64,000 nt of DNA from Pseudomonas sp. A-RE-19 (GTDB lineage: Bacteria > Pseudomonadota > Gammaproteobacteria > Pseudomonadales > Pseudomonadaceae), in NCBI RefSeq assembly GCF_019956555.1, contig NZ_JAHBDQ010000007.1, positions 1-64,000 on the forward strand. The letters run 5' to 3'. Shown here piece after piece: positions 35,325 to 45,903 of this stretch; positions within the stretch are counted from its first letter, which is position 1; each line of letters begins with the position of its first letter. The notes beneath the pieces were generated by a model. It ran no database searches and was not told the origin of the DNA. It saw only the letters and a program-made list of their open reading frames with translations. The position numbers were made by a program, and so were the translations under genes.

Positions 35325-36773
35325 TTAGCGCGGGAACGCTGGCGGGTTTACACCGGCCATGTCTTCCATCACGCGGACTACCTGGCAGCTGTAACCGAAC
35401 TCGTTGTCATACCAGACGTACAGAACAACGCGGTTGTCCTGAACGATGGTCGCTTCAGCGTCCACAACGCCTGCGTGGCGCGAGCCAACGAAGTCGGTGG
35501 AAACCACTTCCTGCGAATTGACGTAGTCGATTTGCTTGTGCAGATCGGAGTGCAGCGCCATGTAGCGCAGGTACTCGTTCATCTCTTCACGGGTGGCGGC
35601 TTTCTCAAGGTTCAGGTTGAGAATGGCCATCGACACGTTCGGCGTCGGAACACGGATCGCGTTACCGGTCAGCTTGCCGGCCAGTTCAGGCAGCGCCTTG
35701 GCGGCAGCGGTGGCAGCACCGGTCTCGGTGATGACCATGTTCAGCGCGGCGCTACGGCCACGACGATCGCCTTTGTGGAAGTTGTCGATCAGGTTCTGGT
35801 CGTTGGTGTACGAGTGAACGGTTTCGACGTGACCATTGATGATGCCGAACTTGTCATTCACAGCCTTCAGCACCGGCACGATGGCGTTGGTGGTGCAGGA
35901 AGCGGCGGACACGATCTTGTCGTCAGCGGTGATTTCACCGTGGTTGATGCCGTGAACGATGTTCTTCAGCTTGCCTTTGCCAGGCGCGGTCAGAACAACG
36001 CGGTCGATACCCGGGCAGGACAGATGCTGGCCCAGGCCGTCGGCGTCACGCCATACACCGGTGTTGTCCACCAGCAGCGCATCTTTGATGCCGTACTGGG
36101 TGTAGTCCACTTCGGTCGGATTCTTCGCGTAGATAACCTGGATCAGGTTGCCGTTGGCGGTGATGGTGTTGTTGGCTTCATCAATGGTGATGGTGCCGTC
36201 GAACGGACCATGTACCGAGTCACGACGCAACAGGCTGGCACGCTTGACCAGATCGTTCTCGGCGCCCTTGCGGACAACGATGGCGCGCAGACGCAGGCCG
36301 TCGCCACCACCGGTTTTTTCAATCAGGATGCGCGCCAGCAGACGGCCGATACGACCGAAGCCGTACAACACAACGTCGGTGCCTTTACGGCCGGAACCAT
36401 TTTGCTTGCCGACCACATCGGCCAGTTCGTCGCGGACGAACTCTTCGGCGGTACGGCCATTGCCTTCGGCCTTGAACTTGACGGCCATCTTGCCCAGGTC
36501 TACCGAAGCGGCGCCGAGCTTGAGCTCGCTCATTGCTTTGAGCAGCGGGAATGTTTCGTGGACGGACAATTCACTGTCATCGGACTGGCGATGGCGAGCA
36601 AAGCGGTGAGCTTTGAGAATCGCGATGACTGAACGATTGATCAGACTGCGGCCATAGATCGAGCTCACCACGCTGTTATTGCGGTAGAGCTGACCGATAA
36701 GCGGAATCATCGCTTCTGCGAGTGCTTCACGGTCGATCCATTCACCAAGACACTGGTCGGGCTTCTGAGTCAC
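35325..36773 (-). CDS. gap: Glyceraldehyde-3-phosphate dehydrogenase, long type
   Basis: A 482-residue GAPDH with about 120 extra N-terminal residues compared with glycolytic enzymes (EWIDREALAEAMIPLIGQLYRNNSVV...). Then come the NAD(P)-binding start VVLYGFGRIGRLLARIL, the catalytic SAASCTTNAIVPVLK and HSYTNDQNLID, and the end WYDNEFGYSCQVVR. Start GTG at 36773 is chosen because ggaagg stands 5 bases before it and because the P. aeruginosa homologue, as I recall it, begins at the same TQKPDQ; an ATG at 36788 lacks a binding site. It converges with the MFS gene and is divergent from mfd. A gluconeogenic role is usual for this type. Confidence 0.9.
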   Translation of the reverse strand: MTQKPDQCLGEWIDREALAEAMIPLIGQLYRNNSVVSSIYGRSLINRSVIAILKAHRFARHRQSDDSELSVHETFPLLKAMSELKLGAASVDLGKMAVKFKAEGNGRTAEEFVRDELADVVGKQNGSGRKGTDVVLYGFGRIGRLLARILIEKTGGGDGLRLRAIVVRKGAENDLVKRASLLRRDSVHGPFDGTITIDEANNTITANGNLIQVIYAKNPTEVDYTQYGIKDALLVDNTGVWRDADGLGQHLSCPGIDRVVLTAPGKGKLKNIVHGINHGEITADDKIVSAASCTTNAIVPVLKAVNDKFGIINGHVETVHSYTNDQNLIDNFHKGDRRGRSAALNMVITETGAATAAAKALPELAGKLTGNAIRVPTPNVSMAILNLNLEKAATREEMNEYLRYMALHSDLHKQIDYVNSQEVVSTDFVGSRHAGVVDAEATIVQDNRVVLYVWYDNEFGYSCQVVRVMEDMAGVNPPAFPR

Positions 36774-37142
36774 GGGAACCTTCCACATGTAGGGACAGAA
36801 AAAAGGGGCTACATTATGCCGCCGAGTCCCTCCCCTAGCAATGCGCACCTGTCGCACTGGCGGTAACAAAATTCCGTTCAAAAAAATCACGCCCCGCTCC
36901 AGCCCAGTAAAACCGGGGCTTCCAGCACAGTCAATTTTTCGACGATAACGCTACCGTGTCCGTAACCCTCCGTAACACTGAGCCGTTTCGGCACTACATA
37001 TTCAGTAATAAACCGCCATTTTTTGTCATAACCACTACATTTTGCCCAACCTGTGTACATAGACACAGTCTGCAACTGACAGCCGGCACCTGAGGCCGTT
37101 ACAATTGTCGACTTTGTCGCAACGCTTGGAGCTCAACCTTCC
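36774..37142. other. Gap between gap and mfd
   Basis: Divergent promoter region of 369 bases. A small hairpin (gccccg...cggggc, about 36892-36919) and an AT-rich stretch near 37010-37060 are visible. I see no supported gene; a 62-codon minus-strand frame has no ribosome-binding site or family character. Confidence 0.4.
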
Positions 37143-40100
37143 GTGCCCGTTCTGCGTCTACCGCTTCTCCCTGCCGCGGCAGGTAAACAGCACTGGGGCA
37201 ACCTGCCCGGTGCCGCCCTGAGCCTGGCCATCGCCGAGGCCGCCAGCGCTGCCAAGCGCTTTACCCTGCTACTGACCGCCGACAGCCAGAGTGCCGAACG
37301 GCTGGAACAGGAGCTGAGTTTCTTCGCCCCGGATTTGCCTGTTCTGCATTTCCCCGACTGGGAAACCCTGCCCTACGACCTGTTCTCGCCACACCAGGAC
37401 ATCATCTCCCAGCGTATCGCCAGCCTGTATCGGTTGCCGGAACTGGCTCATGGCGTTCTGGTCGTGCCGATCACCACGGCTTTGCATCGCCTGGCGCCGA
37501 CCAAGTTCCTGCTCGGCAGCAGCCTGGTGCTGGACGTCGGCCAGAAGCTCGATGTCGAGCAAATGCGCAGCCGGCTTGAAGCCAGTGGCTATCGTTACGT
37601 CGATACCGTCTATGAGCACGGCGAATTCACCGTGCGCGGCTCGCTGATCGATCTGTTCCCGATGGGCAGCAAACTGCCCTTCCGCATCGACCTGTTCGAT
37701 GACGAAATCGAGACCCTGCGCACCTTCGATCCGGAAAACCAGCGCTCCATCGACAAGGTGGACACCGTTCGCCTGCTGCCGGCGCGGGAATTTCCGCTGC
37801 AAAAGGACGCGGTCACCCGTTTCAAGGCGCGCTTTCGCGAGCGTTTCGACGTCGACTTCCGTCGTTGCCCGATCTTTCAAGACTTGAGCAGCGGGATTAC
37901 ACCGGCGGGTATCGAGTACTACTTGCCGCTGTTCTTCGACGAAACCTCCACCCTGTTCGACTATCTGCCCCAGGACACGCAAGTGTTCTCTTTACCGGGC
38001 ATCGAACAGGCGGCAGAGAATTTCTGGAACGACGTGCGCAATCGTTACGAAGAACGTCGCGTCGATCCATCCCGTCCTTTATTGCCACCGTCCGAGTTGT
38101 TCTTGCCGGTGGAAGATTGCTTTGCTCGCCTGAAGAACTGGCCACGTGTAGTCGCCAGTCAACAGGACGTGGAAACCGGCGTCGGCCGCGAGCGCTTTCT
38201 CGCTCGGGAACTGCCGAACCTGGCGATCGAAGCCAAGGCCACCCAGCCATTAGCGGCGCTGGCCGGTTTCCTCGACGAATTCCCCGGTCGCGTGCTGTTT
38301 ACCGCCGAGTCCGCAGGTCGTCGTGAAGTGCTGCTGGAACTGCTTGAACGCTTGAAGTTGCGGCCGAAAACCGTCGACAGCTGGCCGGACTTTGTCGGGA
38401 GCAAGGAGCGCCTGGCGATCACCATCGCACCGCTCGACGAAGGCCTGGTGCTGGACGACCCGGCCTTGGCCCTGGTAGCCGAAAGCCCGTTGTTCGGCCA
38501 GCGCGTGATGCAGCGCCGTCGTCGCGAAAAACGCACCGATGCCAATAACGATGCAGTGATCAAGAACCTCACCGAACTGCGCGAAGGCGCGCCGGTGGTG
38601 CACATCGATCATGGTGTCGGCCGCTATCTGGGGCTGACGATTCTCGAAATCGACAACCAGGCCGCCGAGTTCCTGACCCTTGAATATGCCGAGAACGCCA
38701 AGCTGTACGTCCCGGTAGCCAACCTGCACCTGATCGCCCGTTACACTGGCAGCGACGACGCCCTGGCGCCGCTGCACCGCCTCGGCTCCGAGACCTGGCA
38801 GAAAGCCAAACGCAAGGCTGCCGAACAGGTGCGCGATGTGGCCGCCGAGTTGCTCGACATTTATGCCCGTCGCGCCGCTCGCGAGGGTTATGCCTTCGCC
38901 GACCCGAAAGCCGATTACGCAACCTTCAGTGCCGGTTTCCCGTTCGAAGAAACCCCGGACCAGCAAACCACCATCGAAGCGGTGCGCGCCGACATGCTCG
39001 CGCCGAAACCGATGGATCGACTGGTCTGCGGCGACGTCGGTTTCGGCAAGACCGAAGTGGCGATGCGCGCGGCGTTCATCGCGGTGCATGGCGGCCGTCA
39101 GGTGGCGATTCTGGTGCCGACCACCCTGCTCGCCCAGCAGCACTACAACAGCTTTCGCGACCGCTTCGCCGACTGGCCCGTGACCGTGGAAGTGATGAGC
39201 CGCTTCAAATCGGCCAAGGAAGTGAACGCCGCGGTCGCGGACCTGGCCGAAGGCAAGATCGACATCGTCATCGGCACGCACAAGCTGCTGCAAGACGACG
39301 TCAAAATCAAAAACCTCGGGCTGGTGATCATCGACGAAGAGCACCGTTTCGGTGTCCGCCAGAAAGAACAGCTCAAGGCGCTGCGCAGTGAAGTCGACAT
39401 TCTGACGCTGACTGCCACGCCGATTCCGCGCACGCTGAACATGGCAGTGTCGGGCATGCGCGACCTGTCGATCATCGCCACGCCGCCGGCCCGTCGTCTG
39501 TCGGTGCGCACCTTCGTCATGGAGCAGAACAAGAGCACGGTCAAAGAAGCCCTGCTGCGTGAGTTGCTGCGTGGCGGTCAGGTCTACTACTTGCACAACG
39601 ATGTAAAGACCATCGAGAAATGCGCCGCCGACCTCGCCGAACTGGTGCCGGAAGCGCGGATCGGTATCGGCCACGGGCAGATGCGTGAACGCGATCTCGA
39701 ACAAGTGATGAGCGACTTCTACCACAAGCGCTTCAACGTGCTGATCGCCTCGACCATCATCGAGACCGGCATCGACGTGCCGAGCGCCAACACCATCATC
39801 ATCGAACGCGCCGACAAGTTCGGTCTGGCGCAGTTGCACCAGTTGCGTGGCCGGGTCGGCCGCAGCCACCACCAGGCCTATGCCTACCTGCTGACACCGC
39901 CGCGCCAGCAAATCACTCCCGACGCGGAAAAGCGCCTCGAAGCGATCGCCAATACCCAGGACCTCGGCGCGGGCTTCGTGCTCGCGACCAACGACCTGGA
40001 AATCCGTGGTGCCGGTGAACTGTTGGGCGATGGGCAGAGCGGCCAAATCCAGGCCGTCGGTTTCACGCTGTACATGGAAATGCTCGAGCGCGCGGTAAAG

Positions 40101-40592
40101 TCGATCCGCAAGGGCGAACAACCGAACCTCGACCAACCGCTGGGTGGCGGTCCGGAAGTCAATCTGCGTGTACCGGCACTGATTCCAGAGGACTATCTGC
40201 CAGACGTTCACGCTCGACTGATTCTCTATAAACGCATTGCCTCGGCCACCGACGAGGAAGGTCTCAAGGACCTGCAAGTGGAGATGATCGACCGTTTCGG
40301 CCTGCTGCCGGAGCCGACCAAGAATCTGGTGCGGATCACGGCGCTGAAATTGCAAGCCGAACAGCTCGGCATCAAAAAAGTCGACGGCGGCCCGCAAGGC
40401 GGTCGTATCGAGTTCGCGGCACAGACACCGGTCGACCCGCTGACACTGATCAAACTGATCCAGAGCCAGCCCAAACGCTACAAATTCGAAGGCGCGACAA
40501 TGTTCAAATTCCTGGTGCCAATGGAGCGCCCGGAAGAACGCTTTAATACTGTAGAGGCGCTGTTCGAGCGCCTCATTCCGACCACTGCTTGA
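37143..40592 (+). CDS. mfd: Transcription-repair coupling factor Mfd
   Basis: A 1149-residue ATPase that frees RNA polymerase stalled at lesions and recruits UvrA. The N-terminal UvrB-like module has LHFPDWETLPYDLFSPHQDIISQR. The RNA-polymerase interaction domain contains VHIDHGVGRYLGL. The helicase part has Walker A GDVGFGKTE, DEEH (IIDEEHRFGVRQK), TATPIPRTL and the QLRGRVGRSHHQAYAYLL motif. The C-terminal TRCF domain is complete. Start GTG with ggag upstream. The length is typical. Confidence 0.97.
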   Translation: MPVLRLPLLPAAAGKQHWGNLPGAALSLAIAEAASAAKRFTLLLTADSQSAERLEQELSFFAPDLPVLHFPDWETLPYDLFSPHQDIISQRIASLYRLPELAHGVLVVPITTALHRLAPTKFLLGSSLVLDVGQKLDVEQMRSRLEASGYRYVDTVYEHGEFTVRGSLIDLFPMGSKLPFRIDLFDDEIETLRTFDPENQRSIDKVDTVRLLPAREFPLQKDAVTRFKARFRERFDVDFRRCPIFQDLSSGITPAGIEYYLPLFFDETSTLFDYLPQDTQVFSLPGIEQAAENFWNDVRNRYEERRVDPSRPLLPPSELFLPVEDCFARLKNWPRVVASQQDVETGVGRERFLARELPNLAIEAKATQPLAALAGFLDEFPGRVLFTAESAGRREVLLELLERLKLRPKTVDSWPDFVGSKERLAITIAPLDEGLVLDDPALALVAESPLFGQRVMQRRRREKRTDANNDAVIKNLTELREGAPVVHIDHGVGRYLGLTILEIDNQAAEFLTLEYAENAKLYVPVANLHLIARYTGSDDALAPLHRLGSETWQKAKRKAAEQVRDVAAELLDIYARRAAREGYAFADPKADYATFSAGFPFEETPDQQTTIEAVRADMLAPKPMDRLVCGDVGFGKTEVAMRAAFIAVHGGRQVAILVPTTLLAQQHYNSFRDRFADWPVTVEVMSRFKSAKEVNAAVADLAEGKIDIVIGTHKLLQDDVKIKNLGLVIIDEEHRFGVRQKEQLKALRSEVDILTLTATPIPRTLNMAVSGMRDLSIIATPPARRLSVRTFVMEQNKSTVKEALLRELLRGGQVYYLHNDVKTIEKCAADLAELVPEARIGIGHGQMRERDLEQVMSDFYHKRFNVLIASTIIETGIDVPSANTIIIERADKFGLAQLHQLRGRVGRSHHQAYAYLLTPPRQQITPDAEKRLEAIANTQDLGAGFVLATNDLEIRGAGELLGDGQSGQIQAVGFTLYMEMLERAVKSIRKGEQPNLDQPLGGGPEVNLRVPALIPEDYLPDVHARLILYKRIASATDEEGLKDLQVEMIDRFGLLPEPTKNLVRITALKLQAEQLGIKKVDGGPQGGRIEFAAQTPVDPLTLIKLIQSQPKRYKFEGATMFKFLVPMERPEERFNTVEALFERLIPTTA

Positions 40593-40602
40593 AGGACGCC
40601 GC

Positions 40603-41181
40603 ATGCGCCTGTTTCGCTCACTGACCTTGTTGATGACGCTGTTGATGTCACTGCTCGCCTCGACGGCATTTGCCGATGACCTGTATCAGGTTGAAATGAT
40701 TCTGGTACGGCAAAACGCTGTGCCCGCCATCGTCAGCCGCGCAGCGCCAGAAGACTGGGCTGCTGGCGCCCAACGCATCAACCCGGACAGTTTTCGCACG
40801 CCGAGCCTGAATGCTGAAGTGCAAAAGCTCACCGCCAGCAATGAATACACAGTGTTGCTGCACAAGGCCTGGCAGCAGAACCTGGGCGAAGCAGCCAGCA
40901 AAGTTGCGATCAGCGAGGGCAAGGAACAATTTGGCCAATTCCCGATCGAGGGCACGCTGAACCTGAAACTGGGGCGCTTCACCGATGTCGACGCCGACTT
41001 TTGGGTCAACCAGATTGATGCCAATGGCCTGGTCACCGCCAGCGAACGCCTGAAGCAGGAAAGCCATACCAAGAACGGCTTGCTGAACTTCCTCGATAAC
41101 GGCCACCTGGGCCTGCTGATCAAGATCACTTCGCTGACCGCCCCTGCGCCTCGGCCAGTCCCCGATGAAATTCCGGACTGA
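40603..41181 (+). CDS. csiV: CsiV family protein
   Basis: A 192-residue exported protein with a Sec signal (MRLFRSLTLLMTLLMSLLASTAFA) and the CsiV domain: DDLYQVEMILVRQN, VLLHKAWQQNL, QFPIEGTLNLKLGRFTDVDADFWVN and a Pro-rich end. It lies 10 bases behind mfd and 3 bases before the helicase start, so all three are probably one transcript. The Pseudomonas function is not established. Confidence 0.85.
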   Translation: MRLFRSLTLLMTLLMSLLASTAFADDLYQVEMILVRQNAVPAIVSRAAPEDWAAGAQRINPDSFRTPSLNAEVQKLTASNEYTVLLHKAWQQNLGEAASKVAISEGKEQFGQFPIEGTLNLKLGRFTDVDADFWVNQIDANGLVTASERLKQESHTKNGLLNFLDNGHLGLLIKITSLTAPAPRPVPDEIPD

Positions 41182-41184
41182 TTG

Positions 41185-43875
41185 ATGCCCCCGACCCTGA
41201 GCAAACCCCTGGCAACATCCTGGGTCAGCCGATTCAAGGAACAGAGCCTGGAGCGTGGCCGCCGCTACGCGCTGGAAAATCGTGTCAGGTTTGTCGAAGT
41301 CGGCGACGCCACCATCATCGCCAGTTGCGAAGGCTCTGGCGGTAACGTTTACCGTCAGACCATTCGTCTGCGTGAGTCGGCCAAAGGCACCTTGCTGATG
41401 ATCGACGCCACCTGCTCTTGCCCGGTCCGCAGCAACTGCAAACATTGCGCGGCGGTGCTGCTGCAAGTGCAGGAAACCCTCGCGTACCCGGCGGCCGCAA
41501 AAGACGCTGAGCTACTGGAAAAACTGCAAGCCGTACTGGAAAACCGTAGCCCGAAAGCGCCGCCGCAAGTGTTGGTGGACAACGTGCAACCAGTGCCGCG
41601 CCTGTGGCTGGCGAGCATCGAGTTCAGCGCCTTCGAACCGCGCAACGGCAAGATGCAGCGCTACATCCAGCATCGCGCGGCGCTGTCCTTCAGTTACCTG
41701 GACGAATACGTCAGCGGACAAAAGAACGCTGACATCCTGATTCGTCAGGAGACGCAGACGTTGCGGATAAAACGTCACCCGGAAGTCGAACAGGCCTACA
41801 GGGAACAGTTGCGAATCCTCGGCTTCAAAGTCGCCACCCGACAAAGCAAGGCCTTGCCGGAAAGTGCCGGCGAACTCTACGAGATGGTCAATGACAGCGC
41901 CTGGCTGACCTTCACCCTCAACGAATTGCCGAAGTTGCGCACCCAGGGTTGGGAGTTGCAGATCGACGAGGATTTCGGTTTCGACCTCACCCCCGTGGAC
42001 GATTGGTATGCCACTGTCGAGCAGGCACCGGAGCGCGACTGGTTCGATCTGGAACTGGGGATCATCGTCAACGGCGAACGGCTCAGCCTGCTGCCGATCC
42101 TGTTGAACCTGATGCGCTCTCACACCGAGATCCTCAACCCGGAACGCCTCGCACGACGTCGCGACGACGAACTGATCCTGGTGAACATTCCGCAACGCCG
42201 CAGCACCGACCAAGGCCCGCTGCAGGTCGCCCTGCCCTTCGGCCGCTTGAAACCGGTATTGGCCACCCTCGGTGAGTTTTATCTGCAAGAGCCCGGCGAA
42301 ACCACGCTGCGCCTGAGCAAGGCCGACGCCACACGACTGAATCCGCTGGAAGGCCTGCCGCTGCTCTGGGAAGGTGGCGAGCAGATCCGCACCTTGGCCC
42401 AGCGCCTGCGCGACATCAAGGACCATACCGCGGTGGCCCCCGAAGGGTTGAATGCCATTTTGCGCCCGTATCAGCTGGAAGGCCTGAGCTGGATGCAGTC
42501 GTTGCGGCAACTGGAAGTCGGCGGGATACTCGCGGACGACATGGGGCTGGGCAAAACCCTACAGACACTGGCGCACATTCTCAGCGAGAAAAACGCCGGG
42601 CGCCTCGATCGGCCGTGCATGGTGGTCATGCCCACCAGCCTGATCCCCAACTGGCTCGACGAAGCAGCGCATTTCACGCCGCAGCTCAAAGTGCTCGCGC
42701 TGTACGGTGCCAGTCGCAAAAAACATTTCGAGAACCTGGCCGATTACGACCTGATTCTGACCACCTATGCACTGCTGCCCAAGGACGTCGAACGCCTGGC
42801 TGCACAGCCGTTGCACGTACTGGTGCTGGATGAAGCGCAGTACATCAAGAACCCCAACAGCAAAGCCGCCCATGCGGCCCGCGAGCTGAATGCTCGCCAA
42901 CGCCTGTGCCTGAGCGGCACGCCGCTGGAAAACCACTTGGGTGAGTTGTGGTCGCTGTTCCACTTCCTGCTGCCCGGCTGGCTCGGCGACGTGAAAAGCT
43001 TCAACCGCGATTACCGCGTACCGATTGAAAAGCGCGCCAGCGAAGTCAGGCTTCAGCACCTGAACGGTCGAATCAAACCGTTCCTGCTGCGCAGGACCAA
43101 GGAACAGGTGGCTACCGAACTGCCGCCGAAAACCGAGATCATCCATTGGGTCGAACTCAACGAAGCCCAGCGCGACGTGTACGAAACCATGCGTCTGGCC
43201 ATGGACAAGAAAGTCCGCGACGAAATCACCCGCAAGGGCGTGGCGCGCAGCCAGATCATCATTCTTGAGGCACTGCTGAAGCTGCGTCAGGTGTGCTGCG
43301 ATTTGCGCCTGGTCAACGATGCCGCCCTGCCCGCGCGCGGCAGCACCTCCGGCAAGCTCGATAGCCTGATGGAAATGCTGGAAGAGTTGTTCGAGGAAGG
43401 TCGGCGGATTCTGCTGTTTTCGCAGTTCACCTCAATGCTGTCACTGATCGAGGACGAGCTGAAAAAACGCGGCGTGGCGTATGCGATCCTGACCGGACAG
43501 ACCCGCGACCGACGCACACCGGTGAAGGAGTTTCAGAGCGGCAAGCGTCAGATCTTTCTGATCAGCCTGAAAGCCGGCGGCGTAGGACTGAACCTCACCG
43601 AAGCGGATACGGTGATTCACTACGATCCCTGGTGGAACCCGGCGACGGAAAACCAGGCGACGGATCGTGCGTATCGCATTGGTCAGGAGAAACCGGTGTT
43701 CGTCTACAAGATGATTGCCAGGGGCACGGTGGAAGAGAAGATTCAGCATCTGCAGAAGGAAAAATCCGATCTGGCCGCCGGGGTGCTGGATGGACGCAAA
43801 ACCGGGGACTGGAAGTTGCAGAGCGATGACATTGAGGCGTTGTTTGCGCCGTTGCCGGAAAAAATTGATAAGTAG
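41185..43875 (+). CDS. SNF2-family DEAD/DEAH helicase with SWIM zinc finger
   Basis: An 896-residue protein. Near the N-terminus is a SWIM finger (CSCPVRSNCKHCAAVLLQ, Cys-x-Cys...Cys-x2-H pattern). The middle third is a SNF2-associated domain. The helicase begins at about residue 425: LRPYQLEGLSWMQSLR, Walker A DDMGLGKTLQT, DEAQYIKN, LSGTPLENHLGELWS, then the second RecA lobe with LLFSQFTSMLSLIEDEL, LTGQTRDRR and TDRAYRIGQ. It probably remodels or translocates on DNA-protein complexes. The ATG at 41185 is used, not the TTG directly before it. It is the last gene after mfd and csiV. Confidence 0.93.
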   Translation: MPPTLSKPLATSWVSRFKEQSLERGRRYALENRVRFVEVGDATIIASCEGSGGNVYRQTIRLRESAKGTLLMIDATCSCPVRSNCKHCAAVLLQVQETLAYPAAAKDAELLEKLQAVLENRSPKAPPQVLVDNVQPVPRLWLASIEFSAFEPRNGKMQRYIQHRAALSFSYLDEYVSGQKNADILIRQETQTLRIKRHPEVEQAYREQLRILGFKVATRQSKALPESAGELYEMVNDSAWLTFTLNELPKLRTQGWELQIDEDFGFDLTPVDDWYATVEQAPERDWFDLELGIIVNGERLSLLPILLNLMRSHTEILNPERLARRRDDELILVNIPQRRSTDQGPLQVALPFGRLKPVLATLGEFYLQEPGETTLRLSKADATRLNPLEGLPLLWEGGEQIRTLAQRLRDIKDHTAVAPEGLNAILRPYQLEGLSWMQSLRQLEVGGILADDMGLGKTLQTLAHILSEKNAGRLDRPCMVVMPTSLIPNWLDEAAHFTPQLKVLALYGASRKKHFENLADYDLILTTYALLPKDVERLAAQPLHVLVLDEAQYIKNPNSKAAHAARELNARQRLCLSGTPLENHLGELWSLFHFLLPGWLGDVKSFNRDYRVPIEKRASEVRLQHLNGRIKPFLLRRTKEQVATELPPKTEIIHWVELNEAQRDVYETMRLAMDKKVRDEITRKGVARSQIIILEALLKLRQVCCDLRLVNDAALPARGSTSGKLDSLMEMLEELFEEGRRILLFSQFTSMLSLIEDELKKRGVAYAILTGQTRDRRTPVKEFQSGKRQIFLISLKAGGVGLNLTEADTVIHYDPWWNPATENQATDRAYRIGQEKPVFVYKMIARGTVEEKIQHLQKEKSDLAAGVLDGRKTGDWKLQSDDIEALFAPLPEKIDK

Positions 43876-43890
43876 CGGCGATAGGTAGAT

Positions 43891-43961
43891 CGCCTTCGCG
43901 GGCAAGCCTCGCTCCTACAGGAAATCACTGTACCTGTGGGAGCGTGGCTTGCCCGCGATGG
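43891..43961. repeat. REP pair between the helicase gene and MtiP gene
   Basis: ttcgcgggcaagcctcgctc (43895-43914) and an inverted tgtgggagcgtggcttgccc, of the ggcaagcc subtype also seen at 18105 and 35163. Confidence 0.88.
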
Positions 43962-43984
43962 GGTCGGCTCGGTTTAACGATCTA

Positions 43985-44734
<750 letters not shown>

Positions 44735-45745
44735 CTAATCAATCAATTGAGCTTCTTTGAGCGCGCCAATGGCCGTCAGCCAGCGCGGGTCTTGACGGTA
44801 TTCGGTGCTGGCATACGCCTGCCCACGCATCCGCGCAATACGCGCCGAAGGTTTTACCTTCAAGCGCTGGGCGGCGCTCAAGGCCAGCTCGGCAGCCGCG
44901 CGATCGTTGCACACCAAGCCCATGTCGCAACCGGCAGTCAATGCTGCTTCGATGCGACTGGCGGCATCGCCAACCACATGGGCACCCGCCATGGACAGAT
45001 CGTCACTGAAGATCACGCCATCGAACTGCAGTTCGCCGCGCAGGATGCCCTGCAACCAGCGACGGGAGAAGCCGGCGGGTTGTGAATCGACTTGTGGATA
45101 AATCACGTGGGCCGGCATGACGGCGGCCAGTTGTTTGCTCAGTCGCGCAAACGGCACCAGGTCATTGGCGCGGATCTCGTCGAGGCTACGCTCATCGTTG
45201 GGAATCGCGACGTGGGAATCGGCCTCGGCCCAGCCATGACCGGGGAAATGCTTGCCTGTGGCTGCCATTCCGGCGCTGTTCATGCCGCGAATGAAAGCTC
45301 CGGCGAGCAAGGCGGCGCGCTCGGGATCGCCTTCGAACGAACGGGTGCCGACAACGGCGCTGCGCTGGTAATCCAGGTCAAGCACCGGGGCGAAGCTCAG
45401 GTCGAGACCGACCGCCAGCACTTCAGTCGCCATGATCCAGCCACATTGCTCGGCCAGGTATTCGGCATTCGGGTTGTCGGCAATGGCGCGCATGGCAGGC
45501 AGTCGCACGAAGCCCTGACGTAGCCGCTGAACCCGACCGCCCTCTTGATCGACCGCCAGCAGCAGATCAGGACGAATGGCGCGGATAGCAGCGCTCAGCT
45601 CGCGCACCTGGCGCGGGTGTTCGATATTGCGGGCAAAAATGATCAGGCCGCCCACTTCGGGCTGGCGCAACAATTGGCGATCTTCAGACGTCAGCCAAGT
45701 ACCGGCGACGTCCACCATCAACGAGCCTTGCAGGCCAGCAGTCAT
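44735..45745 (-). CDS. nagZ: Beta-N-acetylglucosaminidase NagZ
   Basis: A 336-residue cytoplasmic glycosidase of family GH3 that removes GlcNAc from anhydro-muropeptides during cell-wall recycling. Motifs: VDQEGGRVQRLRQGFVRLP, LSFAPVLDLDYQRS, KHFPGHGWAEADSHVAIP (catalytic His loop) and VIFSDDLSMAGAHVVG with the Asp nucleophile. No signal peptide. The length is normal for NagZ. Products act as inducers of AmpC in Pseudomonas. Confidence 0.96.
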   Translation of the reverse strand: MTAGLQGSLMVDVAGTWLTSEDRQLLRQPEVGGLIIFARNIEHPRQVRELSAAIRAIRPDLLLAVDQEGGRVQRLRQGFVRLPAMRAIADNPNAEYLAEQCGWIMATEVLAVGLDLSFAPVLDLDYQRSAVVGTRSFEGDPERAALLAGAFIRGMNSAGMAATGKHFPGHGWAEADSHVAIPNDERSLDEIRANDLVPFARLSKQLAAVMPAHVIYPQVDSQPAGFSRRWLQGILRGELQFDGVIFSDDLSMAGAHVVGDAASRIEAALTAGCDMGLVCNDRAAAELALSAAQRLKVKPSARIARMRGQAYASTEYRQDPRWLTAIGALKEAQLID

Positions 45746-45903
45746 AGAGATTCCTTGATTACGATAAACGCGGCTCGCACGAATTCGCCGCCATGGACTG
45801 TGTCCGGCAGGTCGGCGATATCAATGAGGAGCGGGTTCAGAACGAGAGTCGGCATGGGCGGCTAGCTTAGCGGATGTCAGCTGCCGCGCCCACCCGTGTG
45901 CGG

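Noticed and set aside
38250..40604. A 784-codon minus-strand frame opposite mfd
   Set aside because: Shadow of mfd created by strong codon bias; no ribosome-binding site and no recognisable domain.
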